Position numbers and translations under genes: made by a program | Shown: positions 51,193 through 61,703 of the stretch, piece after piece | Position numbering within the stretch: the stretch's first letter is position 1 | Layout: each line of letters opens with the position of its first letter | Notes under the pieces: generated by a model | Seen by the model: only the letters and a program-made list of their open reading frames with translations | Told to the model about the DNA's origin: nothing | Databases searched by the model: none | Assembly: GCF_009982895.1 (NCBI RefSeq) | Contig: NZ_WXZL01000020.1 | Coordinates: 4,076-68,075, forward strand | DNA from: Deinococcus alpinitundrae | GTDB lineage: Bacteria; Deinococcota; Deinococci; Deinococcales; Deinococcaceae | Length of the DNA: 64,000 nt | Reading direction: 5' to 3'

Positions 51193-52557
51193 CTACGCCG
51201 AGGTGTCCTCTTTTGGCCGCCTCGCTGCCTTGCTGGCCTGCCCCGCCGCCACCAGCAGCACGTCCCAGACGCTGCTAAACGGCGGAGCGTAACTCAGATC
51301 CACCTCGGCCAGATCGTGCACCTTGCCGCGTGAGTGCAGCAGGGTGGCGATTACGTCGATGCGCTTGACGCTGGCGGGATGCCCCAGAATCTGCGCGCCC
51401 AGCAACCGCCCGCTGCCGCGCTCGGCAGTCAGGCGCACGTGAATCGGGGCGGCGTCGAAGTAGTACCCGGCGTGGTCGGTACTCTCCACGTCCACGCTCA
51501 CGGCATCGAGGCCCAGGGCGTCGGCTTCACTCTGGGTCAGGCCAGTGCGGGCCACGCCCAGATCAAAGGTCTTGAAGATGCCGCTGCCGACGATGCCAGG
51601 AAACTGCGCCTCGCCACCCGCCATGTTGATGCCCGCGACCCGGCCCATCCGGTTGGCGGTGAGGCCCAGCGGCACATGAACCTTGCGGCGGGTGACACGC
51701 TGCACGCTCTCGGTGTTGTCGCCCGCCGCGTAGACATGCTCCACGTTGGTCTGTTGGCGGCTGTTGACCCGGATGGCCCCGGTGGTGCCGAGCCGCACGC
51801 CCGCCGTCTGAGCCATCGCCACGTTGGGTCGCACGCCGACGGCCACCATCACCAGGTCGCAGCGCACCAGGCCGCCGCTTGTCTGCACGCCCGTCACCCG
51901 TTCGTTCTTGGTGGTCAGCGACTCCACGGCCTCGCCGCAGCGCACGTCCACGCCGTTCTTTTCCAGTTCTAGGCGCACCCGGCGCTGGTAGCCCGGATCG
52001 AGGATGCGCCCGGCCACTCCCGGCCCGCGTTCGAGCAGCACCACGCTCAGTCCGCGTGAGCGCAGCGCCTCGGCCAGTTCCAGCCCGATATAGCCGCCGC
52101 CCACGATGACGGCCCGTTTGGCGTATTTCAGGCTGGCCTCGATGGCCTGGCCGTCGGGAATGTTGCGCAGCACGTGAACCCCTGCTGCCCCGGTATCGGC
52201 CCAGTCGGGGCGCACGGCGGACACACCGGTGGCGAGCAGCAAGCGGTCATACGGCTCGGTGCAGGTCGCGCCGCCGATGTCGCGCACGGTGAGCACCTGG
52301 GCCCTGCTGTCAACTTCGATCACCTCGTGACTCAGCCGCACGCCGACGCCCTCGCCGCGTATCCGCTGGGGCGTGCGGGCAATCAACTTGTCGAAGCCAT
52401 CGACTTCGCCGCCGATCACGTAGGGCAGACCGCACGCGCCGTAGCTGATGTACTCGCCGCGCTCGAACACCACCACCTCGGCGTCCGGATTCTGGCGCTT
52501 GGCACGGGTGGCCGCGCTCATGCCCGCCGCCACGCCGCCCACGATGACTATTCGCAT
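51193..52557 (-). CDS. CoA-disulfide reductase-like FAD/NAD(P) oxidoreductase
   Basis: 454 residues. FAD motif [12 protein letters not shown] at the start, the single active cysteine C42 in [16 protein letters not shown](P) motif [15 protein letters not shown], and VYAAGDNTE. Single-Cys enzymes of this group reduce CoA disulfide or polysulfide. ATG 52557 has TACTCT 6 nt upstream; leaderless. It could also act on bacillithiol disulfide, which is inference. Confidence 0.82.
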   Translation of the reverse strand: MRIVIVGGVAAGMSAATRAKRQNPDAEVVVFERGEYISYGACGLPYVIGGEVDGFDKLIARTPQRIRGEGVGVRLSHEVIEVDSRAQVLTVRDIGGATCTEPYDRLLLATGVSAVRPDWADTGAAGVHVLRNIPDGQAIEASLKYAKRAVIVGGGYIGLELAEALRSRGLSVVLLERGPGVAGRILDPGYQRRVRLELEKNGVDVRCGEAVESLTTKNERVTGVQTSGGLVRCDLVMVAVGVRPNVAMAQTAGVRLGTTGAIRVNSRQQTNVEHVYAAGDNTESVQRVTRRKVHVPLGLTANRMGRVAGINMAGGEAQFPGIVGSGIFKTFDLGVARTGLTQSEADALGLDAVSVDVESTDHAGYYFDAAPIHVRLTAERGSGRLLGAQILGHPASVKRIDVIATLLHSRGKVHDLAEVDLSYAPPFSSVWDVLLVAAGQASKAARRPKEDTSA

Positions 52558-52701
52558 GCGGCTAGAGTAACGCCCGGTGCAGGCCTCACACGACAGAAAA
52601 AAGTCAGGTGGTTCGTTTCGGCCGTCTTCCGGGGCGGCATTTTTATCGACCTGCCCAGCCCTTTCCCCGCCCGTACTTCCCGAACGCGCCACAATACGTC
52701 C

Positions 52702-53853
52702 ATGACCCCTCCTCCCCACATCCCGCTCAACCGCCCCCGCCTGATCGCGCCCGGCCCGGTGGAGGTCTCACCCGCCACCCTGCTGGCGCTGGCCCAGCCG
52801 CAGATGCACCACCGCTCGCCCGAGGCCCGCGCCAAGTTTTTGGAAACGCGCGGCAAACTCAGTCAGTTGCTGGGCGACGCTTACGAGGCGGTGATCGTCA
52901 CCGGCAGCGGTACGGCGGCCTTCGAGGGCGCGCTGGTCAGCAGTGTTCCGGCGGGGGGGAAAGTGGTCAACGCCTCGGCGGGCAAGTTCAGCGAGCGCTG
53001 GGGCGAGATGGCCGCCCGGCTCGGCTACGCCGTGACCAGCGTGCAAAAGCCCTGGGGCGAGTTGCTGGACGCGGGCGAGGTGGCCGCTGCCTGCAAGGAC
53101 GCCTTCGCACTGACCATCACCCATTCCGAAACCAGCACCGGGGCGCTGCACGATCTGCAGAACATCGCGGCGGCAGCCAGGTCGGTCAATCCCGATCTGC
53201 TGATCATCGTGGACGCGGTGACCAGTTACGGCGTGGCCGAGCTTCGGGCGGCGGCCTGGAATGTGGACATCATTGTGTCGGGATCGCAAAAGGCCACCGC
53301 CACCCCACCGGGTCTGGGCTTCGTGCTGTTCAGCCCGCAGGCCGAGGCCCGGCTGATCAAGGACACGCCCAAGGGCTTTTATCTCGACCTGGAGCGTGAG
53401 TTGCGCGGCCAGAAGCAGGCCAACACCCCCCAGACGCCCGCCATCAATCTGGTGTACGCGCTGGACGCCTCGCTCGACCGGCTGCTGAGCGTGCCGCTGG
53501 AGGTGCTGTGGGCCGAGAAGAAGCGCCAGAACGACGCTTTGATCGCGGCGGGGGAAGCGCTGGGCTGCCGCTCGTGGGCCAGCCGTCCCTCGCCAGCGGT
53601 GGCGGTGCTGGTGCCGCCGGAGGGTCTGGGCGGCAAACAGGTCGCGGCTCAGCTCGCCAGCATGAACCAGCGTGCTCTACCGGGGCAGGCCCCCCACGAG
53701 GACACCGTGTTCCGCATCTCGACGCTGGGCTACGCCGACCGCTACGACGCCCTCTCGGTGGCGGGCATTCTGGAAGACGCCTTCACGGCGCTGGGCGCGA
53801 AGTTCGAGCGCGGCGCGGCGGTGGCGGCGGCCTGGCAGGTCATTTCCGGCTGA
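52702..53853 (+). CDS. Class V aminotransferase (alanine/serine-glyoxylate type)
   Basis: 383 residues. [15 protein letters not shown] and [10 protein letters not shown] at the start, [20 protein letters not shown] with PLP Asp, and [12 protein letters not shown] with the PLP lysine (about 196). Family includes alanine-glyoxylate and serine-pyruvate aminotransferases, and PhpC/SerC-like phosphoserine substitutes. Ends overlapping the converging gene by 14 bp. Confidence 0.85.
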   Translation: MTPPPHIPLNRPRLIAPGPVEVSPATLLALAQPQMHHRSPEARAKFLETRGKLSQLLGDAYEAVIVTGSGTAAFEGALVSSVPAGGKVVNASAGKFSERWGEMAARLGYAVTSVQKPWGELLDAGEVAAACKDAFALTITHSETSTGALHDLQNIAAAARSVNPDLLIIVDAVTSYGVAELRAAAWNVDIIVSGSQKATATPPGLGFVLFSPQAEARLIKDTPKGFYLDLERELRGQKQANTPQTPAINLVYALDASLDRLLSVPLEVLWAEKKRQNDALIAAGEALGCRSWASRPSPAVAVLVPPEGLGGKQVAAQLASMNQRALPGQAPHEDTVFRISTLGYADRYDALSVAGILEDAFTALGAKFERGAAVAAAWQVISG

Positions 53854-55162
53854 CGCTGGACTGGCCCAGTACCGCTTCGAACGCCCGTTCCAGCTTCTCC
53901 AGCAGCTCGCCTGCCTGCGCGTCGGTGAGGCTCAGCGGCGGCCCGAGCAGCAGATGGTCGCCGCGCACGCCGTCGTCCGCGCCGCTGCCGGGGTAGACGA
54001 TCAGACCCGCCTCGAACGCCGCCGCGCCGAGTCGGGCGGCCAGCCCCGGCGTCTCGAAACTCTCCCCGGTGTGTGCATCACCCAGCACCAGGCCCAGCAT
54101 CAATCCCGTGCCGCGCACCGTGACAATCTGGGGGAAGCGGGTCTGCAATTTGCGCAGGCCCGCCAGCAGCCGTGCGCCAAGTTTATTCGCCCGTGTGGTG
54201 AGCTGCTCGCGCTCCAGAATGTCCAGCACGCTCAGGCCCGCCGCCAGGCTGATCGGGTGTCCGGCGTAGGTAAAGCCGTGCTTGAAGGCCCCCGAGCCGC
54301 CGACCACCGCCGCGTAGATTTCTGGCGAGGCCAGCACCCCGGCCAGCGGCGCGTATCCGGCGGCCAGTCCCTTGCCCAGCACCGTGATGTCGGCGCGGGT
54401 CTGCCACAAGTCCAGCGCCAGTGGGGAGCCGCAGCGGCCCATCCCGCTCATCACCTCGTCACTGATCAGCAGCACACCGTACTCGTCGCAAATCTGGCGG
54501 ACGCGCTGATAGTACCCGGCGTTGGGCGAGAGCGCCGCGTCGGACGCGCCCACCACCGGCTCGGCCATGAAGGCGGCCACCGTTTCCGGTCCCTCGCTTT
54601 CCAGCAGAGCACGCAGGCGCTCGGCGTCAGCCTCGCCGCTCAAACTGACATCAGGCTTGGGCATCTTCGGCCAGGCACGCTCGTTCATCAGTAGGGTATA
54701 CAGTTCGCGCCGTGCACCCATGCCGCTGGCCGCCAGGCTGCCCAGGCTGGCGCCGTGGTAGCTGGGCCGCCGGGTCACGATCTTGTAGCGCCCCGGCTGG
54801 CCGCGCTCGACCTGCACCTGCCGGGCCAGCTTGATGGCGCTCTCGGTGGCCTCGGAGCCGCCCGACACCGCCCACAGGCGGAAACCTGGCAGGCCGGTGA
54901 ACTTGGTGAGCCGCGCCGCGTACTCCTCCAGCACCGGGCTGGAAAACTGCGAGCCGTGAACGAACGCCAGGGTGCGGGCCTGCTTTGCCATCGCCTCGGC
55001 CACCTCGGCGCGTCCCTGGCCGATGTTGGCGACGAGTGCGCCCGACGAGCCGTCGAGGTACGGCTGGCCTGCCGCATCCCACAGGTACGGTCCCTCGGCC
55101 CGCACCGCGACGGGGTAGGTTTTGCTGGAGCGGTAGAAGACGCTGGATGAGTGACTTACCAT
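53840..55162 (-). CDS. Class III aminotransferase
   Basis: 440 residues. [62 protein letters not shown] and [13 protein letters not shown] (PLP lysine near 260) fit the omega-aminotransferase clade (gamma-aminobutyrate, ornithine or beta-alanine type). Substrate undetermined. Its start overlaps the DinB gene end by 7 bp, so probably co-transcribed. Confidence 0.85.
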   Translation of the reverse strand: MVSHSSSVFYRSSKTYPVAVRAEGPYLWDAAGQPYLDGSSGALVANIGQGRAEVAEAMAKQARTLAFVHGSQFSSPVLEEYAARLTKFTGLPGFRLWAVSGGSEATESAIKLARQVQVERGQPGRYKIVTRRPSYHGASLGSLAASGMGARRELYTLLMNERAWPKMPKPDVSLSGEADAERLRALLESEGPETVAAFMAEPVVGASDAALSPNAGYYQRVRQICDEYGVLLISDEVMSGMGRCGSPLALDLWQTRADITVLGKGLAAGYAPLAGVLASPEIYAAVVGGSGAFKHGFTYAGHPISLAAGLSVLDILEREQLTTRANKLGARLLAGLRKLQTRFPQIVTVRGTGLMLGLVLGDAHTGESFETPGLAARLGAAAFEAGLIVYPGSGADDGVRGDHLLLGPPLSLTDAQAGELLEKLERAFEAVLGQSSVSRK

Positions 55163-55644
55163 GTATCGCCGCCTCCGGGCGGGGGCCAGGCATGGGTGAG
55201 TTGCCTGACCACGATGATCTGCCCGAAGTGGTGGGCGGTGTGCAGGGCGAAGTCGGCCAGCAACTCGCCGATGGTCTCGTCGTGGTTGACCGGATTCTGG
55301 AGATCCGGCCGCGCCGCGTGGCCGTCAATGCGGCTGAGCAGATCGTAGAACTCGGTTTTGAGGGCGTCCCAGTCGGCTTCCCGCACGCCCGGCCAGGTGT
55401 CATTCGCGTGTTTGGGATACGGCACGGGGGCGCCGGTCTCGATGATGTCGAGCATCCAGCGGTTCCACCAGTTGACGTGTGCCAGCAGCCCTGCGACGCT
55501 GTGCGGCACACCGCTGGGGACGGTCACGGCCTGGGCCGCCGTCAGGCCCGATAGGGTGGCTTCCACGCCCACGTAGGCCTGCCCGCCCCGGTAGAGGCGC
55601 GGCAGCAGTCGGGCGAGGGTGGAGACGGGTGGGGGAGTGGTCAT
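55156..55644 (-). CDS. DinB-family protein
   Basis: 162 residues. LLAHVNWWNRWML provides the first His; ALHTAHHFGQIIVVRQL the His pair. Ends [11 protein letters not shown], nearly the same tail as the DinB protein at 56040. ATG 55644 chosen as an upstream extension is unsupported. Putative metal-dependent thiol transferase. Confidence 0.78.
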   Translation of the reverse strand: MTTPPPVSTLARLLPRLYRGGQAYVGVEATLSGLTAAQAVTVPSGVPHSVAGLLAHVNWWNRWMLDIIETGAPVPYPKHANDTWPGVREADWDALKTEFYDLLSRIDGHAARPDLQNPVNHDETIGELLADFALHTAHHFGQIIVVRQLTHAWPPPGGGDTW

Positions 55645-55688
55645 GGGTCCTAGTGTTGCAAAATAAAGCCGCGAGGTGGTCACTGTTC

Positions 55689-56036
55689 ATGACGGATCAA
55701 CCGAACATCAAGACGGCGGGTGAACTGGGGCTGCGTGTCGACAGCCTGGCCGATATTCCCGATCTGATCGGCGCGGCCTTCAGCGTGGACGGTCTGATGC
55801 TGACGGAAGCTGACCTCGGCTCCGAATTCTTCCGGCTGAGGAGCGGCGTGGCGGGCGAGTTGTTTCAGAAGCTGGTGAACTACCGCGTGCCGACGGCGCT
55901 GGTGCTGGAAGACTTCTCGGCTTACGGCGAGCGCTTTGCCGAACTCGCCTCCGAGCATTCGCGCCATCCCTCAGTGCGCTTCGTGACCTCCGAGGTGGCG
56001 GCGCGGGAGTGGCTAAACTCGCAAGCTGCCCAGTAA
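55689..56036 (+). CDS. DUF4180-like protein
   Basis: 115 residues: GELGLRVDSLADIPDLIGAAFSVDGLMLTEADLGSEFFRLRSGVAGELFQKLVNYRVPTALVLEDFS and FVTSEVAAREWL match the DUF4180 pattern. Lies between two DinB genes on the opposite strand. Function unknown. Confidence 0.72.
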   Translation: MTDQPNIKTAGELGLRVDSLADIPDLIGAAFSVDGLMLTEADLGSEFFRLRSGVAGELFQKLVNYRVPTALVLEDFSAYGERFAELASEHSRHPSVRFVTSEVAAREWLNSQAAQ

Positions 56037-56039
56037 CCC

Positions 56040-56549
56040 TTACCAGGTATCGCCCCCACCTTCCGGCGGCCAGGTGCCGAGCAATTGCCGCAGCAAGATC
56101 ACCTGACCGAGATGGACGGCGTTGTGCATAACGTGCAGCGTCAATTCGTAGCCGAGGGTGTCGCGCCCCCGCACCAATCGTGATAAATCCGCCTCACGTG
56201 CCAACTGTTTGGTTTCGGCCAGCCCCACCAGAAAGGCTGCGCGCAAGTTTTCCCAGTCCTCTGGCTGGGCGCTGGGCCAGCCCTCGGCAGCGTGGGTGGG
56301 TTGGGCGACGGGCTCACCGCGTGCCAGCGCGAGCGTGTAGTTTTGCCAGTAGTGCAAGTGGGCGACGATCTCGGCAATCGTGTGGGGTGCGCCTGCCACC
56401 ATTCGGCAAGCCTCCTGGGCACTCAGGCCACTCAGCACACGGCTGGGCGGCACGAAGGCGCTTCCTTCGTCCAGAAGGCGTTCGAGGGCTTCCGGTGCGG
56501 GGCCGAGGAGCGCTGCTGGCGACTTCGCTCCATCATGGGCCTGGGTCAT
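56040..56549 (-). CDS. DinB-family protein
   Basis: 169 residues. IVAHLHYWQNYTLAL (first His) and LHVMHNAVHLGQVILLRQLL (His pair), with tail TWPPEGGGDTW. Together with 55156 and 20021 this makes three DinB proteins in the window. Likely metal-dependent thiol-S-transferase or hydrolase. Confidence 0.78.
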   Translation of the reverse strand: MTQAHDGAKSPAALLGPAPEALERLLDEGSAFVPPSRVLSGLSAQEACRMVAGAPHTIAEIVAHLHYWQNYTLALARGEPVAQPTHAAEGWPSAQPEDWENLRAAFLVGLAETKQLAREADLSRLVRGRDTLGYELTLHVMHNAVHLGQVILLRQLLGTWPPEGGGDTW

Positions 56550-56558
56550 AACCTCACC

Positions 56559-58115
<1,557 letters not shown>

Positions 58116-58297
58116 GGGAGCGCTCCTTTGAGATGGTGAGAGAACAGACGGGTGTTGGCGTGAGGCTAACACAGCCTCCTCACAAGCGTAAAGTGCGTTC
58201 TCAAGCGCAAAAAAGTGCCGCCTATGGCCTGTTCCGGCTGGGAGTGGAGTCGCCGGAAACTTATCAAACGCCAGGTTCTGCTTTTGGAACGCCAGGT

Positions 58298-59404
58298 CTA
58301 GGTCAGGTTGATGAGCCACCAGCGCAGAAAGCCCGGCAGCCGGGAGCGCCAAGCGGGTTCGTCGTGCCAGTCGCCCTCGCCGATCTGAAAGTTGATCTCT
58401 TGCACGAAGGGAGCACTGCGGGCCGCGAACCACTGCGTCTGCCGCACGGTGGCGGCGGCGTTCTCCACGAATAGGCCCTCGTGGGTGCCCATGTCTACGT
58501 AGAGGCGCAGCTCTGGCGCGGGGTGCTGCTCGGCGAAATCCAGCAGCGTGCCGTCCTGCACCCACAAGCTGGGGCTGAACGCGCCGCAGGTGCCCCATAC
58601 GTCTGGGTGGGTCAGCGTGCCGTAGAGCGAGGCCACGCCGCCGAAGCTGCTGCCTGCCTGAGCTGTGGCTTCCCGCTCGGGCCGGGTGCGGTAGCGGGCG
58701 TCAATGTGCGGCTTGAGGGTACGTGCCAGAAACGTCTGGTAGGCGGGCGCGGTGGAGGTGAAACCGTTGGCTGCAATCGCAAAAGGCACATAATCGCTGC
58801 CCCGGTGTGCTGGTCGCACGCCCACCGCGACCAGCAGGCAGGCCAAGCCCTCCGCCGCCAGTGCCCGCGCTGCCGCGTCCGCCGCCCAGCTTTCGCCCGC
58901 GAAGCTGGTGGCCGCGTCGAACACGTTCTGTCCGTCGTGCAGGTACAGGACAGGCAAGCGCTCGGTGCTTGCATTGTACCCCGGCGGCGTCCAGACCAGG
59001 ACCGTGAAGTCGTCCTTCAGCTCCGGGCTGTGAACCGTCAGCGTTTCAATGCCCGCTGCCAGCGTGGAGGGCCTTCCCGCGCCGCCGTGTACGTCCTGCC
59101 AGCTCTGGACGCTGACCCGGTGGGTCGCCGCGCCCTCGACCACCGTGTGGCGCTCCGCTCGGCGCTCACCCCACCGGTCACCCTCCTCGCTCTCGGCGCT
59201 GCCCCGTGTGATCTTGTAGGTCAGCAGCGCTCCCACCGGAAACACAGCCCGCAGGACGCCGTCGACGAAGTGGGACTTCGGCAGGGCGGGCGCGTAGCCG
59301 CTCAAATTGGTCTGCAAGTAAAACCTGGCGTCGGCGGGCGTATCTACCGGAACCTCCAGCAGGAACGTCTGCTCGGCGGTGGGCATGAAGGAAGGAAAGG
59401 GCAT
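58298..59404 (-). CDS. Enterochelin-esterase-like alpha/beta hydrolase
   Basis: 368 residues. Residues 1-105 resemble a carbohydrate-binding beta domain. The hydrolase core has YLHDGQNVFDAATSF, the nucleophile elbow AGSSFGGVASLYG (Ser), and a His near the C-terminus (THEGLFVENAAATVR region and EGDWHDEPAWR). Fes/IroE-like esterase, though no siderophore genes are nearby. Confidence 0.78.
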   Translation of the reverse strand: MPFPSFMPTAEQTFLLEVPVDTPADARFYLQTNLSGYAPALPKSHFVDGVLRAVFPVGALLTYKITRGSAESEEGDRWGERRAERHTVVEGAATHRVSVQSWQDVHGGAGRPSTLAAGIETLTVHSPELKDDFTVLVWTPPGYNASTERLPVLYLHDGQNVFDAATSFAGESWAADAAARALAAEGLACLLVAVGVRPAHRGSDYVPFAIAANGFTSTAPAYQTFLARTLKPHIDARYRTRPEREATAQAGSSFGGVASLYGTLTHPDVWGTCGAFSPSLWVQDGTLLDFAEQHPAPELRLYVDMGTHEGLFVENAAATVRQTQWFAARSAPFVQEINFQIGEGDWHDEPAWRSRLPGFLRWWLINLT

Positions 59405-59431
59405 GGGGGAAGTGTAGGCGGGGGAGAGGGG

Positions 59432-59938
59432 TCAGGGCGCGGCCCGGCAGGCCTGATCCACCCGTTTGAGCAGCGTGGGCAGGCGATGCGGCCCAGCCAT
59501 CTGCCGAACGAAGTCCGCCGCCTGAGCCGGGTCCAGGCCCGCCGCCGTCACGAACAGCGGGCGCTGACTGTGCCCGCGCTGCACCGATATGGCGTGGAGC
59601 GACCCCTGAAAAGCGGTCTTGGCCACCCCGATCACCGCCACCCGCTGCCCCAGCGCTCCGAACAGCTGCCAGCCCAGGCCGGGCCGTCCGGCGGTGTCCA
59701 GTGTCACGTACCCGTCGATGACGACGACTTCGAGTTGGTCGGCCAGCGGCGCCAGCAACGCCAACAGGCAGGGCAGTTCGCGCCGGTAAAACGCCCCCGG
59801 TTGGTAGGCAGCCACCTGCGGCGAGGTATGCAGGCGTGCCTCGGTTTCCCGCGCGTCCGCCCAATCACTGAACAGCAGGGCGGCGGTGCGGGCGCCGCCA
59901 TCCGGGCGGTAGTCCACGTCGATGCAGGCCAGCATCAT
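59432..59938 (-). CDS. Endonuclease V-like protein, short
   Basis: 168 residues against about 220 usual for Nfi. IDVDYRP (catalytic Asp region), YQPGAFYRRELPCLLALL and VVIDGYVTLDTAGRPGLGWQLF with IGVAKTAFQG follow EndoV order, but the FxxxxDG(H/Y) His is replaced by Tyr (DGYV). May be a shortened subfamily of deoxyinosine nucleases. Confidence 0.68.
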   Translation of the reverse strand: MMLACIDVDYRPDGGARTAALLFSDWADARETEARLHTSPQVAAYQPGAFYRRELPCLLALLAPLADQLEVVVIDGYVTLDTAGRPGLGWQLFGALGQRVAVIGVAKTAFQGSLHAISVQRGHSQRPLFVTAAGLDPAQAADFVRQMAGPHRLPTLLKRVDQACRAAP

Positions 59939-60044
59939 GGCGCTACTTCGGCAGCGTCAGGCGCTTGCCTTCCAGCGGGATGCTTAGTACAAACAGCAGT
60001 CTAGTCTTACAAAACATCTGGACAGCTTACAATAAAATAACTCC

Positions 60045-60188
60045 GTGCTAGAGCATTACGCGCTGGCCGGTGACGCTCTGAACCGTGTTGTCCCGAGTCT
60101 CGCGGCCATCACTGCTGAAGAGCACGATCTGGTGCGTGAGTACGCCTACGGGCAGCTGGGCCTGACGGTCGGCGGGTGGGCGGCGTGA
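60045..60188 (+). CDS. Small hypothetical protein
   Basis: 47 residues (VLEHYALAGDALNRVVPSLAAITAEE...). GTG start with TAAAAT 6 nt upstream, matching the leaderless pattern, but no family. It overlaps the end of the gene on the opposite strand by 43 bp. Could be the truncated front of a longer gene. Confidence 0.4.
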   Translation: MLEHYALAGDALNRVVPSLAAITAEEHDLVREYAYGQLGLTVGGWAA

Positions 60189-60475
60189 AGTTCGTCCGGC
60201 AGCGGCAGGACTGCCTCAGTGATGGGTGAGAGAGGATCTGGCCAGGGTGTCCGGGCTTTGAGGAGACTGACCAGATCACGACTCTGAAACTCCTCCTGCG
60301 TGATGGGCATCATCTGTGTTCCGGCGAGTCGCAGATGGCGCTTTTCGAGGATGTCGGTCACATCATTCCAAAATCCTTCGACGTCGCCAAGACTGACGCG
60401 CCCAGCGTCATCTTCAGCCACCAGTAAACCCGCCGAAAACCAAGCGGCGGGACGGAGGTCATCGGAGAGGGTCAT
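60146..60475 (-). CDS. Hypothetical protein
   Basis: 109 residues, acidic/hydrophobic with a proline-rich C-terminus. TAACGT sits 6 nt before the ATG at 60475. No domain recognised. Confidence 0.55.
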   Translation of the reverse strand: MTLSDDLRPAAWFSAGLLVAEDDAGRVSLGDVEGFWNDVTDILEKRHLRLAGTQMMPITQEEFQSRDLVSLLKARTPWPDPLSPITEAVLPLPDELHAAHPPTVRPSCP

Positions 60476-60571
60476 GGGCGTACGTTACGAAACTTCTGCG
60501 TGCTCTTTCCTGACAAGGGGAACATCCTGTTTGTGTGAGATAGGGCGGCAGCTCAATCCCACCCTCAATAG

Positions 60572-60613
60572 AAAACCCCCCGTCCCTGGCCGATACGAGG
60601 AGCGGGGGCTTTT
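60572..60613. repeat. Repeat hairpin copy (inverted orientation)
   Basis: CCCCCCGTCCC...GCGGGGGC stem flanked by AAAA and TTTT. Its complement matches the 61574 and 62844 copies (GCCCCCGCTCC, ATCGGCCAGGG), so it is the same repeat in the other orientation and works as a bidirectional terminator. Confidence 0.7.
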
Positions 60614-60632
60614 CGCTTGCCTTATCCTCTCC

Positions 60633-60836
60633 ATGCCCCGCGCCCAGCTGATCGATGCGAACACCGGCGAGATCCTCGAAGACCTTGGCTGGTACGAAAC
60701 GGCTAATCAAGCCCGTAGCGCCTGCGGCAAGCACGCTGAGCAGCTGCTGGTCTGGGAGCGCAGCCCAGATGGACTCTGGATCGCCGAGGGCGGAGATGAG
60801 GTGTACCAAGTCGAAGCCGACCCGCCTGAAGGGTAA
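60633..60836 (+). CDS. Small hypothetical protein
   Basis: 67 residues (MPRAQLIDANTGEILEDLGWYETANQARSACG). TATCCT lies 4 nt before ATG. Small acidic domain of unknown type; sits 18 bp before the next gene and is probably co-transcribed. Confidence 0.6.
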   Translation: MPRAQLIDANTGEILEDLGWYETANQARSACGKHAEQLLVWERSPDGLWIAEGGDEVYQVEADPPEG

Positions 60837-60854
60837 CCCTGCTACCATTACGCC

Positions 60855-61166
60855 ATGCCCAGAAACATCCTTGTTCGTTTCGTTCCGCCCGCACCGATCA
60901 AGACCAAGACCGGCAAGGCGACGACGCATGTGCGCGAGTGGGACGGTGAGAAGATGGCTGCGTTCCTGCAGGAAGGCTTGGAGATCTGGGCTGGCGACAA
61001 GTACCCGGACTTCGAGATGCGGGTGGCTGTGTCGCGTCAGGCGGAGATCCGCTTCGAGAACTGGAAGCCGGACAAGACCCAGGCCGAGGAGCTGCGCGCT
61101 GAGATCGGTGACGAGATCGCGCTGGTTATGGAAGGCATCGAGCCGGAAGACTATTTGAGCGAGTGA
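60855..61166 (+). CDS. Hypothetical protein
   Basis: 103 residues (ILVRFVPPAPIKTKTGKATTHVREWDGEKMAAFLQEGLEIWAGDKYP). TACCAT lies 6 nt before ATG. No family recognised; highly charged. Confidence 0.6.
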   Translation: MPRNILVRFVPPAPIKTKTGKATTHVREWDGEKMAAFLQEGLEIWAGDKYPDFEMRVAVSRQAEIRFENWKPDKTQAEELRAEIGDEIALVMEGIEPEDYLSE

Positions 61167-61180
61167 AGTGATCACCAGCG

Positions 61181-61213
61181 TTATCCACAGGCGAGAAGCG
61201 GGCCTGTGGATAA
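61181..61213. promoter_or_regulatory. Inverted pair of DnaA boxes
   Basis: TTATCCACAGGC (61181-61192) and GCCTGTGGATAA (61202-61213) form a perfect 12-bp dyad around 9 bp. Each arm holds a full TTATCCACA DnaA box. No other DnaA box was seen nearby and no replication genes adjoin, so it is unlikely to be oriC but could be a DnaA-binding site. Confidence 0.7.
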
Positions 61214-61302
61214 ACTCTTAAGGAAAGCTGACTCATCATTAAGATCTGGCTGTTTCTTGAAGGAGCGACAGAGCGGCATCGCTAATCTGTACTCTTTAAG
61301 AA

Positions 61303-61548
61303 ATGCAGCATTCGGTAGGTTTTTATGCCCTGATCATTTTTATGTTGGTGGTCAGTGTGGTGCTGTGGTGGACGGCCAACCATCACCTTGTTCCTGAAGA
61401 ATCAGGTGAAGAGATGGAAGGTGCTCTACGACAAAGGCAAAGAGCAGCGCTTCACAAAGAGCGCCGGATAGACATGCTCATCGAGCGCGTTACTGCCTGC
61501 CTTCTGCTGGTGGCGGTCATTCTGCTGCTCGTCTTCGACATTCGTTAG
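61303..61548 (+). CDS. Small membrane protein
   Basis: 81 residues with two membrane segments (about 6-24 and 60-78) and a charged middle. TACTCT lies 7 nt before ATG. It follows the DnaA-box dyad by 90 bp. Function unknown. Confidence 0.6.
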   Translation: MQHSVGFYALIIFMLVVSVVLWWTANHHLVPEESGEEMEGALRQRQRAALHKERRIDMLIERVTACLLLVAVILLLVFDIR

Positions 61549-61573
61549 ATTGACGCGCGAAACTGAAGGCAAC

Positions 61574-61626
61574 AAAATAGCCCCCGCTCCCGGCATCGGC
61601 CAGGGCGGGGGCGTTGACTTGCGGAC
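61574..61626. repeat. Repeat hairpin copy
   Basis: GCCCCCGCTCCCGGC...GGCCAGGGCGGGGGC hairpin with trailing TTGCGGAC. Shares 34 identical bases plus most of the tail with the copy at 62844. Confidence 0.8.
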
Positions 61627-61703
61627 GTATAGGGCCTTCAAATCTCGACGATCGTCAGCTCTTCTCAGTCCCTTCTCAGCTCACTCAAATTTATACTTCT
61701 CTT

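Noticed and set aside
52174..52701. Long in-frame extension of the class V aminotransferase
   Set aside because: It is a shadow of the CoA-disulfide reductase gene on the other strand; the enzyme family begins at 52702.
58481..60004. 507-residue open frame on the plus strand
   Set aside because: It is antisense to the esterase and endonuclease V genes and has shadow composition.
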